A stretch of DNA of 64,000 nt, from positions 26,693 to 90,692 of IMG/VR virus record IMGVR_UViG_3300023202_000135. One strand, given 5' to 3'. Under the pieces are notes generated by a model, which saw only the letters and a program-made list of their open reading frames with translations, was not told the origin of the DNA and did not search any database. This stretch comes from a virus. A program made the position numbers and the translations under genes. Positions 1 through 7,966 of the stretch are shown one piece after another (within the stretch, counting starts at the first letter, position 1; the number at the start of each line of letters is the position of its first letter).

Positions 1-576
1 CTTCGGCTCCGGCACCTCCATCGTGATCGTGTCGGTGCCGACCGGGAGCGTGACGCCGAACGCGATGAACGGTGCGGGCTCCCCGAGCGCGATATTGGTC
101 AGCGGCGGGAAGGCGTTCGCCTTGCCGGTGACGGTCGGCGTCAAAACGTCAGCGGTGATGTTGACCGGCGCGCCGATCGGCACGACGACCTTCACGGTCG
201 GCGCGGGCTCATCGGCGGCGATGTCGATGGTCGACGGCGTATCGACGTAGGGGAAGCTGATGACCGGGGCCGGGTCGTTGATCGCGAGGGCGTCAGGAGT
301 CCCGGCAGGAACTACCACGGCGACGTTGGACGGCGGGTCTGCCATCGCAAAGTCGTCAGGCGTCCCAGCAGGAACCACCACGGCGGCGTTGGACGCGGGC
401 TCGTTGATCGCGAGGTCGTCAGGCGAACCGCCGTCGACGACCACGGCGACGTTCGGGGCGGGATCGTTGATCGCGATGTCTATGGTGGCCGGGGAGACCG
501 TCACCGCCCCTGTCACGGTCGGCGTTTCGTCCGTGATGGTGAGGCTGGTCAGTGGCGCGGTGACGGTAGTGGCCAT
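1..576 (-). CDS. Repetitive tail-associated protein, 3' end outside window
   Basis: The frame opens at ATG 576 behind an AAGGATCC-like ribosome site and stays open to the window edge, so at least 192 residues are present and the C-terminus is missing. The protein is a string of five or so degenerate repeats of about 20-21 residues. Each carries a core like 'NVAVVVPAGTPDD' followed by 'AINDPAP', encoded by imperfect 63-bp DNA repeats. It is rich in Ala, Val, Pro, Asp and Thr and has no Cys, membrane segment or catalytic motif. It is the last visible gene of the leftward tail/baseplate operon, 22 bp after a Gp80-like tail protein, which suggests a fibre or tail-tip surface protein. The repeats are read directly; the role is inferred from position. 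Confidence 0.7.
   Translation of the reverse strand, partial: MATTVTAPLTSLTITDETPTVTGAVTVSPATIDIAINDPAPNVAVVVDGGSPDDLAINEPASNAAVVVPAGTPDDFAMADPPSNVAVVVPAGTPDALAINDPAPVISFPYVDTPSTIDIAADEPAPTVKVVVPIGAPVNITADVLTPTVTGKANAFPPLTNIALGEPAPFIAFGVTLPVGTDTITMEVPEPK
75..500. repeat. 63-bp imperfect tandem repeats in tail gene
   Basis: Several consecutive units of about 63 bp recur, each containing variants of 'GGAACCACCACGGCGGCG' followed by 'TTGATCGCGA'. The copies at about 305-365, 366-428 and 429-480 are the closest to each other. Units outside this core are more diverged. They encode the 21-residue protein repeats of the gene at 1-576, and the period is a multiple of three so that changes in copy number keep the frame. 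Confidence 0.6.
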
Positions 577-598
577 GAGCCGGGATCCTTACGCGGAA

Positions 599-1024
599 TC
601 AGATAGCCTTGATGGTGGTGTCGCGGACCGTGATCGTCTCGCCCGCGCCGATGGAGACCGCACCGCCCGGTCGCGGGAACCACGCCAGAACGTTACCGGA
701 GCCGTCCGCTATGTAGGCGCCTGCGACGTTGGCGATTGTGCCGCCAGAGGCCTGGAACTGCGGGTCCACGCCGCCGGGCTTGAGGACCACCTGCTCGTTA
801 CCGCCATCGAGGCTACTCACCCAATCGCTCTCGCTGATGGCGATACCGCCGGTCGAGTAGCCATTGCCGTCAGGGACTTCGACGAAGCCTGTCCCATCCT
901 TGCTGGGCGTCGATGAGGAGGTGTAGAGGCGTAGTGAGGTCGCGATGCCGACGATGCCGTCGCCCGCTCCGGCCTCGACGCCGAGAGCGATTCGCTGACC
1001 GAGGTTCGTGGTGTTGTTCGCCAT
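599..1024 (-). CDS. Gp80-like small tail/fibre-associated protein
   Basis: A 141-residue protein without Cys or membrane segments. Its layout matches the small tail proteins often annotated as phage Gp80-like or tail-fibre-like. An N-terminal segment resembles 'SLRLYTSSSTPSKDGTGF', a central Gly/Ser-rich stretch includes the word 'GGIAI', and the C-terminal beta-rich part holds 'AYIADGSGNVLAWF' and ends 'GETITVRDTTIKAI'. The family builds small beta-sandwich virion proteins near the baseplate or fibres. It starts 5 bp after the stop of the J-like baseplate gene and is followed by a repetitive protein, consistent with a tail-tip position. The family assignment is by recognition of the overall pattern, without a database search. 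Confidence 0.5.
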   Translation of the reverse strand: MANNTTNLGQRIALGVEAGAGDGIVGIATSLRLYTSSSTPSKDGTGFVEVPDGNGYSTGGIAISESDWVSSLDGGNEQVVLKPGGVDPQFQASGGTIANVAGAYIADGSGNVLAWFPRPGGAVSIGAGETITVRDTTIKAI

Positions 1025-1028
1025 GGGA

Positions 1029-3119
1029 TCAGCCCTTCACGAGTTCAAAGAAGAGTCCGCGGAGGTTGATCGCCTGGACCGCAGAGTCCAGGACGATGCC
1101 TCCGTTGTAGAGGATCTCGTTGTTGTAGAGGAAGCTGTCGTCGTAGAACTGACGACGGTCGACGGCCGCTTGGACGCGAACGTCTTGCAGCGGGAGGTAG
1201 GGAAGGGACCCGGCCGCGTCGCCTGATTGCGTGGCGAAGTCCGGGTGCGCGGGCGGGAGCACAGGAAGGGGTGATCCGCCAGACGGCCACGGGTCGACGG
1301 GCGGCGCAACGTCCCGGCGGTAGTCTTCGTGGGTCAGCGCCAGGGTGTCGTCGCCGCCAGACATGCCGGTTATGGCCACGGGCCCACCGGTCGAGGTGAT
1401 CGGCTCGTTGAAGTCCGCGCCTGCGAGCTGGTGCGTGAGGTTGATGATCGACGGGTCGTTGTCGTCCTGACGCGCGGTGATCTGCACGTGACCGTTGATG
1501 GCGTTGGTCAGGTTCTCCACGGTCTCGTCGATGGTCCCGCCGATCTGCACGAGGACGCTGCCGCCGGCCACGGCGCCGTTGTCGTCGAACTCGAACGTGC
1601 GCGGGAATCCGCCCGTCTTATCGTCGATGGTGATGCTCTGCGCCTCCAGACCTACAAGGCTCGTGACCTGGATCGAGCCGGTCGCCTTGGCCTTGCGGAC
1701 GTGGCTGAACAGGATGCGGTCGATGAGGCACGACAGCACGCCCGTCGCGTTGTCGATGGCTGCGTAGATGTCGGACAGGCGGATGAGGAACCCGCTGCTG
1801 TTCTCGAACAGGGATACCAACGACGTCACGATCGCCGCGTGCACAGCTTGCGGCTCGAACCGCTGATCGTAGACGACCGGCGCGAGGTAGATGTCGACGT
1901 AGGCCTGATCGGGCGTCGCGACGGCGTTGTGGACTGTGACCATGGTCCGATCGCGAAGAAACTGCTGGATCTCGAAGGGCTGCGTCCCTGAGATTTGCGC
2001 ATACCGCGTGTAGGGGACCACGGTGTCCTGGGCCACGCTTCCGGAGCTGACCACCATGTCGACCGCTTCGCTCGCCCACGCGTAGATGATGACGAGGTTG
2101 GTCGCGTAACTGGCTTGAAGGATGTCCGCGAATCCGAGGGCGATACCGGGAACCCGGCGGATGGCGAGGTCGTAGTCGTCGCGTGTGACCACGCGATCGG
2201 ACGAGCGCAGGAACGCGGGGATGTTCACCCGCATCTCCTCCAGGCTCTCTCGGTCGATACCGCCGCGGGCCGCAGTCGAAGAGGTGAACGACATTTGCAC
2301 CGTCCCCGACGTCTCGATCAAGGCCGCCGTGACAGCGCCCGTCACGTTCCCCGGGCCGCTGGTATTGCCTCCGGTGCCGGTTGTCCGGCGGAAGCGGACG
2401 GTGATCTCGCCGTCCGGGATCTTTCCGGCGTTGGACCCATCACCGAAGGTGAAGACGACCGACCCGTTCGGAGCGTACTGCGCCGTGTAAACCTGCTCGG
2501 TAGATTCGCGAAGCGCGAGGTTCTCCACCTCGACCCACCGGTTGAGCGGGTCGCTCGGGTCCCCGACGAACACCTCCCAGGATCCGTCAGCGACGCCGGT
2601 CGAGGAGAGCTGCACCGTCTGGTTAGGGAGGTTGTTGGTGTCGAACGTCTCCGTCAGCTCCGCACCTTCGGTCAGGAGGAGCGAGGCCGTAGTTGACCCG
2701 GCCGGAATCACGACGTCATCGAGCAGCTCGTACGACCGGCCGTTGGCGCCGGTGAAGACCTCGCCCTTGGTGATGAGAGCGCCGTTGGTGGTCACCTCCG
2801 CGGGCATCTCGTCGATGGTGACCGTGACGGCGGCGGCGACGGGTCCTCGGGGGCGGTAGCCGACGCTTTGAGCGAACCGGAGCGCGCTCTCGTACCGCCG
2901 GGCGGTGGCTAGGAAAATCTCGGTGGCGACGCTGTCGATGTTGAAGGAGACGATGTCGCCCACGTAGCCCAGGAGTTCGATGAGCGTTGTCCCCAACGTG
3001 CTCTCGAAGAAGTCGGACCAGTCCTCGGGACGCGTCTTCTTGACGACGTCGGTGAGTTCTTCGACGATCGTCTCGAACTCTCGCTTGGTATAGCTCGTCG
3101 GCTTGAGCGCAGTCGTCAT
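1029..3119 (-). CDS. Baseplate wedge protein, J/gp6-like
   Basis: 696 residues. The N-terminus ('DWSDFFESTLGTTLIELLGY', then 'RRYESALRFAQSVGYRPRG') is the classic start of baseplate J / T4 gp6-like proteins, which form the baseplate wedge ring that senses receptor binding and starts sheath contraction. The middle ('FGDGSNAGKIPDGEITVRF', 'DYDLAIRRVPGI', and further on the two segments around residues 390-470) also fits J. Residues of about 490-600 contain an inserted Ig-like module with the FEFDD word and a terminal G-x-SGG, which recurs in sheath and other virion proteins here. The ATG overlaps the gp25-like stop by 4 bp (ATGA), indicating translational coupling. The J assignment is strong; the inserted module is unusual. 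Confidence 0.9.
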   Translation of the reverse strand: MTTALKPTSYTKREFETIVEELTDVVKKTRPEDWSDFFESTLGTTLIELLGYVGDIVSFNIDSVATEIFLATARRYESALRFAQSVGYRPRGPVAAAVTVTIDEMPAEVTTNGALITKGEVFTGANGRSYELLDDVVIPAGSTTASLLLTEGAELTETFDTNNLPNQTVQLSSTGVADGSWEVFVGDPSDPLNRWVEVENLALRESTEQVYTAQYAPNGSVVFTFGDGSNAGKIPDGEITVRFRRTTGTGGNTSGPGNVTGAVTAALIETSGTVQMSFTSSTAARGGIDRESLEEMRVNIPAFLRSSDRVVTRDDYDLAIRRVPGIALGFADILQASYATNLVIIYAWASEAVDMVVSSGSVAQDTVVPYTRYAQISGTQPFEIQQFLRDRTMVTVHNAVATPDQAYVDIYLAPVVYDQRFEPQAVHAAIVTSLVSLFENSSGFLIRLSDIYAAIDNATGVLSCLIDRILFSHVRKAKATGSIQVTSLVGLEAQSITIDDKTGGFPRTFEFDDNGAVAGGSVLVQIGGTIDETVENLTNAINGHVQITARQDDNDPSIINLTHQLAGADFNEPITSTGGPVAITGMSGGDDTLALTHEDYRRDVAPPVDPWPSGGSPLPVLPPAHPDFATQSGDAAGSLPYLPLQDVRVQAAVDRRQFYDDSFLYNNEILYNGGIVLDSAVQAINLRGLFFELVKG

Positions 3120-3538
3120 AAGAAGTTCTCCGCGATCAGCATGAGTTCCGTATCTCGGTCGATGGCCACAGCCCGCTCCTGCGTCAGGCGGTCACTGACG
3201 AGGCCGAAGGTGATGTGTAGTTGGATCTTCCGCGCGTTCGTGCGGACCTGGACCTGCTCGACATACACGTGCGGCGCGTGGCGGGCCACCGCCTCCTGGA
3301 CCGCGTACTCGACGACCGCCTCGTTGCTGGAGAGCTGGGGCTCCAATAGCGAGAAGTGCAGGCCGGACCCGAACGACCTCCGCCCGGGGCGGGACCCGAT
3401 AGGGGTGAGGATCGCCACCAGCACGTCGCCCCACGCCACGTCGTACTTGCCGGCGGCGCGGAAGTACCCGCCGGACTTGCGCAGGGCCGGGAGCGCAAGC
3501 CCTCGAAGAGCTATATCGGTGGTGGCGTTGTCCGGCAT
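3116..3538 (-). CDS. Baseplate wedge protein, gp25/GPW-like
   Basis: 140 residues, a typical length for the gp25/GPW family (often labelled lysozyme-like), which joins the sheath base to the baseplate wedge. Diagnostic features are 'AILTPIGSRPGRRSFGSGL', corresponding to the conserved turn 'T..G.R...P.FG..L', and the C-terminal 'DTELMLIAENFL'. It sits immediately upstream of baseplate J with a 4-bp ATGA overlap, the usual gp25-J gene order in contractile systems. The start at ATG 3538 is preceded by 10 bp after the previous stop. Confidence 0.9.
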   Translation of the reverse strand: MPDNATTDIALRGLALPALRKSGGYFRAAGKYDVAWGDVLVAILTPIGSRPGRRSFGSGLHFSLLEPQLSSNEAVVEYAVQEAVARHAPHVYVEQVQVRTNARKIQLHITFGLVSDRLTQERAVAIDRDTELMLIAENFL

Positions 3539-3548
3539 GCCTCGAATC

Positions 3549-3851
3549 CTACTGCGAGTTGAGGAAAGAACCAGCGGTCATGGACGGATTCACAACCCCC
3601 GAAAACCCGTCGACGGTAGTGATGGTGGCACCCTCCAAGATCAGCGGCTCCCCTGCGATGAAAACGATGAGGCTGACGATCGACGCCGCCGTAATCAGAC
3701 GGCCGCCAATCCTGGCGCTTCCGAACGTGACCAGCGGGTTCCCCGACGACACCACGAACGGGGCCGGCGGAACGTCGAACGGGGCCGAGAAGCTGTCGCC
3801 GCCCCGCGCCATGACTGCCGACCCAATTCCCGCCACGGCGACCAGCGTCAT
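3549..3851 (-). CDS. Small Gly/Val-rich baseplate protein, possibly spike-tip
   Basis: 100 residues from ATG 3851. This start is chosen because its ATGA overlaps the stop of the preceding gene; an upstream extension of the frame reads as Arg-rich antisense-type sequence. The protein is beta-rich and glycine-spaced ('SSGNPLVTFGSARIGGRLIT', 'GEPLILEGATITTVDG') with no Cys. It lies between the spike gene cluster and gp25, where many contractile tails encode a PAAR or other spike-tip protein. However, I do not see the conserved PAAR Gly/Pro/His pattern, so the name is only a hypothesis. Confidence 0.5.
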   Translation of the reverse strand: MTLVAVAGIGSAVMARGGDSFSAPFDVPPAPFVVSSGNPLVTFGSARIGGRLITAASIVSLIVFIAGEPLILEGATITTVDGFSGVVNPSMTAGSFLNSQ

Positions 3852-4573
3852 ACCCCGATCCCCCCGAGCGTCGCCCCGCCTGCGGCTATCTGCTTCCAAC
3901 CTTCCAGCTTGACCGTGGCCTGGGCCATCAGTGACAAAACGTCACCGAGCCCCCCGCCGACGCCCGAGGAGACGCCGGCGTTGATCGAGAAGTCGGTGGT
4001 CTCAGCGAGGAACTCCTCGAACACGGAGCCCGCGAACACGGCGGGACACGTCGTCTGAACCTGGGTCGCGGCCGTAGTGGCGATAGCCAAGCTGTCCGCG
4101 TCGAGGTCGATGGACTTCAACTCGTCCTGGTATTGCTGCGCGAGGCCGATGGCCGGAGCCTCGTCTAGGCCCTGTATCCCGTCTCGGTAATCAGATTCGA
4201 GCTGGGACGAGTAATCGCGCGCCATCCCCTCGATCAGCTTCTTCTGCGTCTCGGGGTCGATGCCTTGGAACGTGTCGAGGAGCGCCGTCTCGTCCTGTGC
4301 GGTCCGCGACGCCTCGTACTGCTTGATCGCGAGCGCGGTCGGGAACAGAGGGCACGTGATGTAGCTGACGAGGTCGGTGAAGGAGATGCCGATCGGGTCG
4401 GGGATGATGTCGACGATCCCTTCTATCTTGGCGACTGTATCGACCGTGATACTGCCGACTGCCGCGTTGAGCGCGTTCTCGTAGAACTTGGCTTGGCGCA
4501 CCTTCCCCAGCTCCCGGCTGACGTACGCCTGGAGAACCGTGATGACAATGTCGGGGCACCCGCAAACGGCCAT
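3848..4573 (-). CDS. Baseplate-cluster protein of unknown function
   Basis: 241 residues, mostly predicted alpha-helical. The N-terminus contains Cys residues ('MAVCGCPDIVITVLQAYVSR'), the middle has an acidic Gln/Asp-rich helical region, and the C-terminus is Gly-rich ('GVSSGVGGGLGDVLSLMAQ'). I recognise no family. It is placed directly after the OB-fold spike gene (1-bp gap) and is coupled by a 4-bp overlap to the next gene, so it is almost certainly co-expressed with the central baseplate parts. A hub or needle-associated role is inference from position only. Confidence 0.6.
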   Translation of the reverse strand: MAVCGCPDIVITVLQAYVSRELGKVRQAKFYENALNAAVGSITVDTVAKIEGIVDIIPDPIGISFTDLVSYITCPLFPTALAIKQYEASRTAQDETALLDTFQGIDPETQKKLIEGMARDYSSQLESDYRDGIQGLDEAPAIGLAQQYQDELKSIDLDADSLAIATTAATQVQTTCPAVFAGSVFEEFLAETTDFSINAGVSSGVGGGLGDVLSLMAQATVKLEGWKQIAAGGATLGGIGV

Positions 4574-4574
4574 G

Positions 4575-5591
4575 TTACACCTGCTCGAAGGAGATGAGGG
4601 GGGCGCGCACGGTCACCTGCGCGGATGAGTTGACGTCGACCTGACCCACGGCCTCGATGCTGGCCTGACCTTCCGACTTGACGACCGCCTCGATTGCGGC
4701 CTCGATCCGGGCAACTTGAGCCTTGACGTCGACGTCCGCATCGGACTCGATTCTGACGCCGGCCACGCCCTTGATCGAGATGGTGCCGTCCGCCTCTACG
4801 GTCAGCTCGCCCCCGGACTGAATGGCAACGGACTGGAGGGCGCGAAGCGAAGCGACCAGCGTCTTCGCCTGCGCGGTGTCCTCGTATTGGCCCAGCACCA
4901 GCTCCTCCGGCTGTAGTGACGCTTTGTCAGCCTGGGTCGAGAGTCCGGTGACCGGATCCACGTCGTGGCCAACCTTGACCTCGTTGTCCGCGGACAGGAC
5001 GGCGTCCTTGCCGGTGAGGCGCATGAGGTCTGCGCGCAGCAGCAGCGTTGCAGCCTCGACGAGCAGCGACGCCGCCATGCGGATCTCGCCGCCGGCGCCC
5101 TGCATCTGGAGCGGCCCCGTGGAGCGGAGGCGGACGCTGTTGTCGCGCTTCGAGACCATCACCTCAGCCCGCCCGGAGCGGAGGCGCACCCACATCTCGT
5201 CGCTCTTCTCGGACAGCTCGACCAAGTTCCCCTGGCGGTCCTGCCGACGCCACCGCTTGCGGTTCTGTGCGTAGTCGCTCGTGACGGCCGTTGGGAGGTC
5301 CGGGAAGTTGGCGGATCGCGACGGCGCGGCCCCGACGATGACCGGGTGCTCGCGACGGCCGCGCTCGAACATGACCCACACCACGTCGCCGGTGCTGAGG
5401 GGCGGGCTGTCCCCTGCGTTCTTCGACGCCATCCCGAGCGCGCTCTCGGCCCAAGGAAGATGGTCTACCGGGATGCTTTCCGCGAAGAACTCCGGGACGC
5501 GCACCTTGTACCGTGCGCGGAACTGCTCGTCGTCGGTGCTGACGATGACGCCGCGCCACAGGCCCGCGATGTTGTCAGGGTCCGGTGTCAT
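4575..5591 (-). CDS. Baseplate spike protein, gpV/gp5-like OB-fold
   Basis: 338 residues. The N-terminal 100 residues show the phage baseplate V / gp5 OB-fold pattern: 'GLWRGVIVSTDDEQFRARYK', 'LPWAESALG' and 'GDVVWVMFERGRREHPVIVG'. The C-terminal half is made of regular Val/Ala/Ile-alternating segments such as 'VDVKAQVARIEAAIEAVV', as expected for an intertwined beta-helix needle. There is no lysozyme domain, unlike T4 gp5. The protein would form the trimeric membrane-piercing spike. It overlaps the hub gene by 4 bp, and this spike-hub adjacency supports both calls. Confidence 0.85.
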   Translation of the reverse strand: MTPDPDNIAGLWRGVIVSTDDEQFRARYKVRVPEFFAESIPVDHLPWAESALGMASKNAGDSPPLSTGDVVWVMFERGRREHPVIVGAAPSRSANFPDLPTAVTSDYAQNRKRWRRQDRQGNLVELSEKSDEMWVRLRSGRAEVMVSKRDNSVRLRSTGPLQMQGAGGEIRMAASLLVEAATLLLRADLMRLTGKDAVLSADNEVKVGHDVDPVTGLSTQADKASLQPEELVLGQYEDTAQAKTLVASLRALQSVAIQSGGELTVEADGTISIKGVAGVRIESDADVDVKAQVARIEAAIEAVVKSEGQASIEAVGQVDVNSSAQVTVRAPLISFEQV

Positions 5592-6940
5592 TCGATCCCT
5601 CGCTCAATTCGTTCGTGCCTGCCGACCGACTCCTGGTTGACGCCTTGCGCCTGCTCCTCGGTAGGAACGATCGTCTCGGTGGGCTGGAGCTGTGTCGACC
5701 CGGGCTGCGGGTTCGCACCCTCCCGCACGATCAGGCAGCGCGTGGTCCACCCGCCGGTGCTGACGTCATGCTCCACCTCCATCACGCGGAATGTACCGCT
5801 GAGGTAGTGGAGGTCGCCGTTCTCTCGTAGGTACTCGACGCGGATGTAATCGTACTGCCGGATAGCGTGCGTTCCTCGCACTTCCAGCTCGGCCTTGTAG
5901 GTAAACTCGCGCATGCGGTCGTGCAACGCGACGACGCGACGCTGGAACTCGGCCGCGTCCCGGGCCTGGATGTTGATTCGGTAGAGCGCTGTGCCCTCAA
6001 ACGACGGCACGGCGACCGCGTCACCAAGGGTCGTAAGCGGTATGCCGGGCACTCCTTCGGTTTGCGACGTGGTTATCTTGAGAGCGGTGCCGTCGAGACT
6101 ATTGAACCCGACAAACTCCGTGTTCCCCCCGCCGAACAAAGTCTTGAAGAATGATTCGTCGCTGGGGGCGAAGTTGATGACGTCGCCGTCGACTCCGCGG
6201 GCGAACACGTACCGAGCCCGTACCGCTCGCCGGTCGGACGCACGCACACCACGCTGGTCGACCCGGTGGTCGAAGGTTCGGAAGTGCGTGCGTCCGTCAC
6301 GGTCCTCGACGAGGAACAGAAAGTGCTTCCCGTTTTTCCCTTTCGTCTGCGTGGCCAGCCGGAGGAGGAACTCGACGTCGCTCTCTCCGTTCGTTGTCGC
6401 AGATTCGGTCAACTTGTCGGAGCTATCCTCGACCGTGTTCTCGTCGTAGTTCCACCCGCGGGCCGCGGCGATCTGCTGGAAGACGCCCGGGTCGCCCGGG
6501 TCGTTGCTGCTGATGAAGGTGCCGGCAGCGAAGGAGCGGATCTTCCGGTCGCGGTACTGCTGTGCCGCTTTCACCCCCGACAACTCCAGGGTCAGCGTCA
6601 CGCCTTGTGGTGTGAACTGCGGTAGTGGCTTGGTGATGACACCGAGGAACTTCGGGTATTGTCCTATGTCGACCCCGGCCTTTTCCCACCCCCAGCTCAC
6701 GCGCACGCGCCTGCGGTCGCCCGCGGCGAACAGGAGCGCGTCGAGGGCATCTCCTTGGCGATCGAACAGGACCACGGTCCCTGTCCACGCCGCTTCCTTC
6801 AACTGGATGTTGATCGACTGGAGGAACTGATCCGCCCGGAGCGCTACTTCGACGTCGCGCCCTTGCGCGTCCACGCCCAGGAAGGCGAGGTCGAACACAA
6901 GGGACTGTCGACTGTCTCTAGTGTTATCAAGTACCCCCAC
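5588..6940 (-). CDS. Baseplate hub protein, late control D/gp27-like
   Basis: 450 residues, in the size range of gpD/gp27 hub proteins. Diagnostic stretches are 'ADQFLQSINIQLKEAAWTG', a wedge-like beta domain with 'VRVSWGWEKAG', and 'FQQIAAARGWNYDENTVEDS' followed by 'DVEFLLRLATQTKGKNGKHF', the hallmark of gpD-type hubs. The protein forms the trimeric ring that threads the spike to the tail tube. The C-terminal 50 residues are Gln/Glu-rich and probably flexible. It is coupled to the spike gene (4-bp overlap) and starts inside the end of the LysM gene (14-bp overlap). Confidence 0.85.
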   Translation of the reverse strand: MGVLDNTRDSRQSLVFDLAFLGVDAQGRDVEVALRADQFLQSINIQLKEAAWTGTVVLFDRQGDALDALLFAAGDRRRVRVSWGWEKAGVDIGQYPKFLGVITKPLPQFTPQGVTLTLELSGVKAAQQYRDRKIRSFAAGTFISSNDPGDPGVFQQIAAARGWNYDENTVEDSSDKLTESATTNGESDVEFLLRLATQTKGKNGKHFLFLVEDRDGRTHFRTFDHRVDQRGVRASDRRAVRARYVFARGVDGDVINFAPSDESFFKTLFGGGNTEFVGFNSLDGTALKITTSQTEGVPGIPLTTLGDAVAVPSFEGTALYRINIQARDAAEFQRRVVALHDRMREFTYKAELEVRGTHAIRQYDYIRVEYLRENGDLHYLSGTFRVMEVEHDVSTGGWTTRCLIVREGANPQPGSTQLQPTETIVPTEEQAQGVNQESVGRHERIERGIE

Positions 6941-7274
6941 GTCCGGCCCTCGCTAGAAACTGCATGACGAGCGGACGCGGTGGAATCACCAGGACGTCCC
7001 CAGGTTGAAGATCGAACTCCGGGTCGGTGACGCCATTGGCGAAGGCGACGGCAACCCACAAGGACTCGAAGCCTTCGCCGTAGTAGGCGACGGCCAACCG
7101 ATCCAGGAATCCGATCTCATGCTGTGCGAGGGTGTGACGTTTCGAGTTCGGGTCAGTCTGGTAGAACTCGGGCGGCACCTCGATGAGGGCGGTAATCACC
7201 TTGTCGACCTCCGCACGGAAGATCGCGGTGTCCTTGAATCGGCTCGTCTTGAGGAGTGAGACGGTCTCGGCCAT
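6927..7274 (-). CDS. LysM-domain baseplate wedge protein, gp53-like
   Basis: 115 residues. The central part 'FLDRLAVAYYGEGFESLWVA' followed by 'NGVTDPEFDLQPGDVLVIPP' is a LysM fold as found in T4 gp53 and XkdP-like proteins. In contractile tails this fold binds inside the baseplate rather than peptidoglycan. The protein sits between the hub gene and a predicted tube-end protein, the conserved position for this family. The ATG at 7274 shares one base with the stop region of the preceding gene. Confidence 0.75.
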   Translation of the reverse strand: MAETVSLLKTSRFKDTAIFRAEVDKVITALIEVPPEFYQTDPNSKRHTLAQHEIGFLDRLAVAYYGEGFESLWVAVAFANGVTDPEFDLQPGDVLVIPPRPLVMQFLARAGRGGT

Positions 7275-7966
7275 TATGTGTCCACCTGAGAGGCGAACGC
7301 ACCTGTCCGCTTGATGAGGTCGCGCGTCACCGTGAAGGTGATGTCGACCTCCGCCCCGGACGGTAGGACGTCGTCAGTCGTGAACGGCCCCATCCACCGA
7401 ACGCTAGCGTCCGATACGATGCACCGTGCGGCCAGCAACCGGCCAACGGTGAGGATCACCGGCGGCGGCGCGATGGACAGGGGAGGGTCCTTGCGGTCGT
7501 CAACGAGCGGCTTCTTGAGCTGCTCGATCCAACGGACCGGCACCAGGACTTCCTGTTTGATGATGTCGGTGATGCGGTTGGGGCTGGTCGCGCGACCCTG
7601 GGCCCAAAACCGTAGTCGTAGGGGGATCTCCTTGTTCTGTGCGCCGACGAACACCTTGAAGTTCTCGGCGCGCCCGAGCACCTCGATGTCGGCATAGTTC
7701 GGTGTGAGGTTCTCCTCGATACCGTCTTCGAGGTCGAGGAACACCACTTGGAGGGAATCGGACTTGTCGCCGTTGGCCTCACGAAGGCCGGAAGGCCAAA
7801 TGTCCTGATGGCGCCCCCACCACGTCGATTCGATCGCGATCTTGAACTGGCTCGACTGGAGGCGCGGGGCGAGGCATTGGGTATAGTCGATGCCTCGCGG
7901 GGCTGCCCGCGAGTTGAGGGGGCGCCCGCCTACGCCTAGAACTTGGGATCCACCTTCGGCTGCCAT
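7274..7966 (-). CDS. Baseplate/tube-proximal protein, gp48/gp54-like position
   Basis: 230 residues, beta-rich, with an N-terminal Gly/Ser segment and 'TWWGRHQDIWPSG' and 'EIPLRLRFWAQGRAT' motifs. The C-terminal sequence 'GAEVDITFTVTRDLIKRTG' resembles the tail-tube-like fold of proteins that cap or initiate the tube (T4 gp54/gp48, Mu and P2 equivalents). Its place between the tape measure gene and the LysM/hub genes is where tube-initiator proteins are encoded. The sequence resemblance is weak, so this is a positional call. Confidence 0.5.
   Translation of the reverse strand: MAAEGGSQVLGVGGRPLNSRAAPRGIDYTQCLAPRLQSSQFKIAIESTWWGRHQDIWPSGLREANGDKSDSLQVVFLDLEDGIEENLTPNYADIEVLGRAENFKVFVGAQNKEIPLRLRFWAQGRATSPNRITDIIKQEVLVPVRWIEQLKKPLVDDRKDPPLSIAPPPVILTVGRLLAARCIVSDASVRWMGPFTTDDVLPSGAEVDITFTVTRDLIKRTGAFASQVDT

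Noticed and set aside
3549-3851. PAAR spike-tip protein
   Set aside because: Position fits but the conserved PAAR Pro-Ala-Ala-Arg region and metal-binding His/Cys are not visible; kept only as a possible spike-tip protein.
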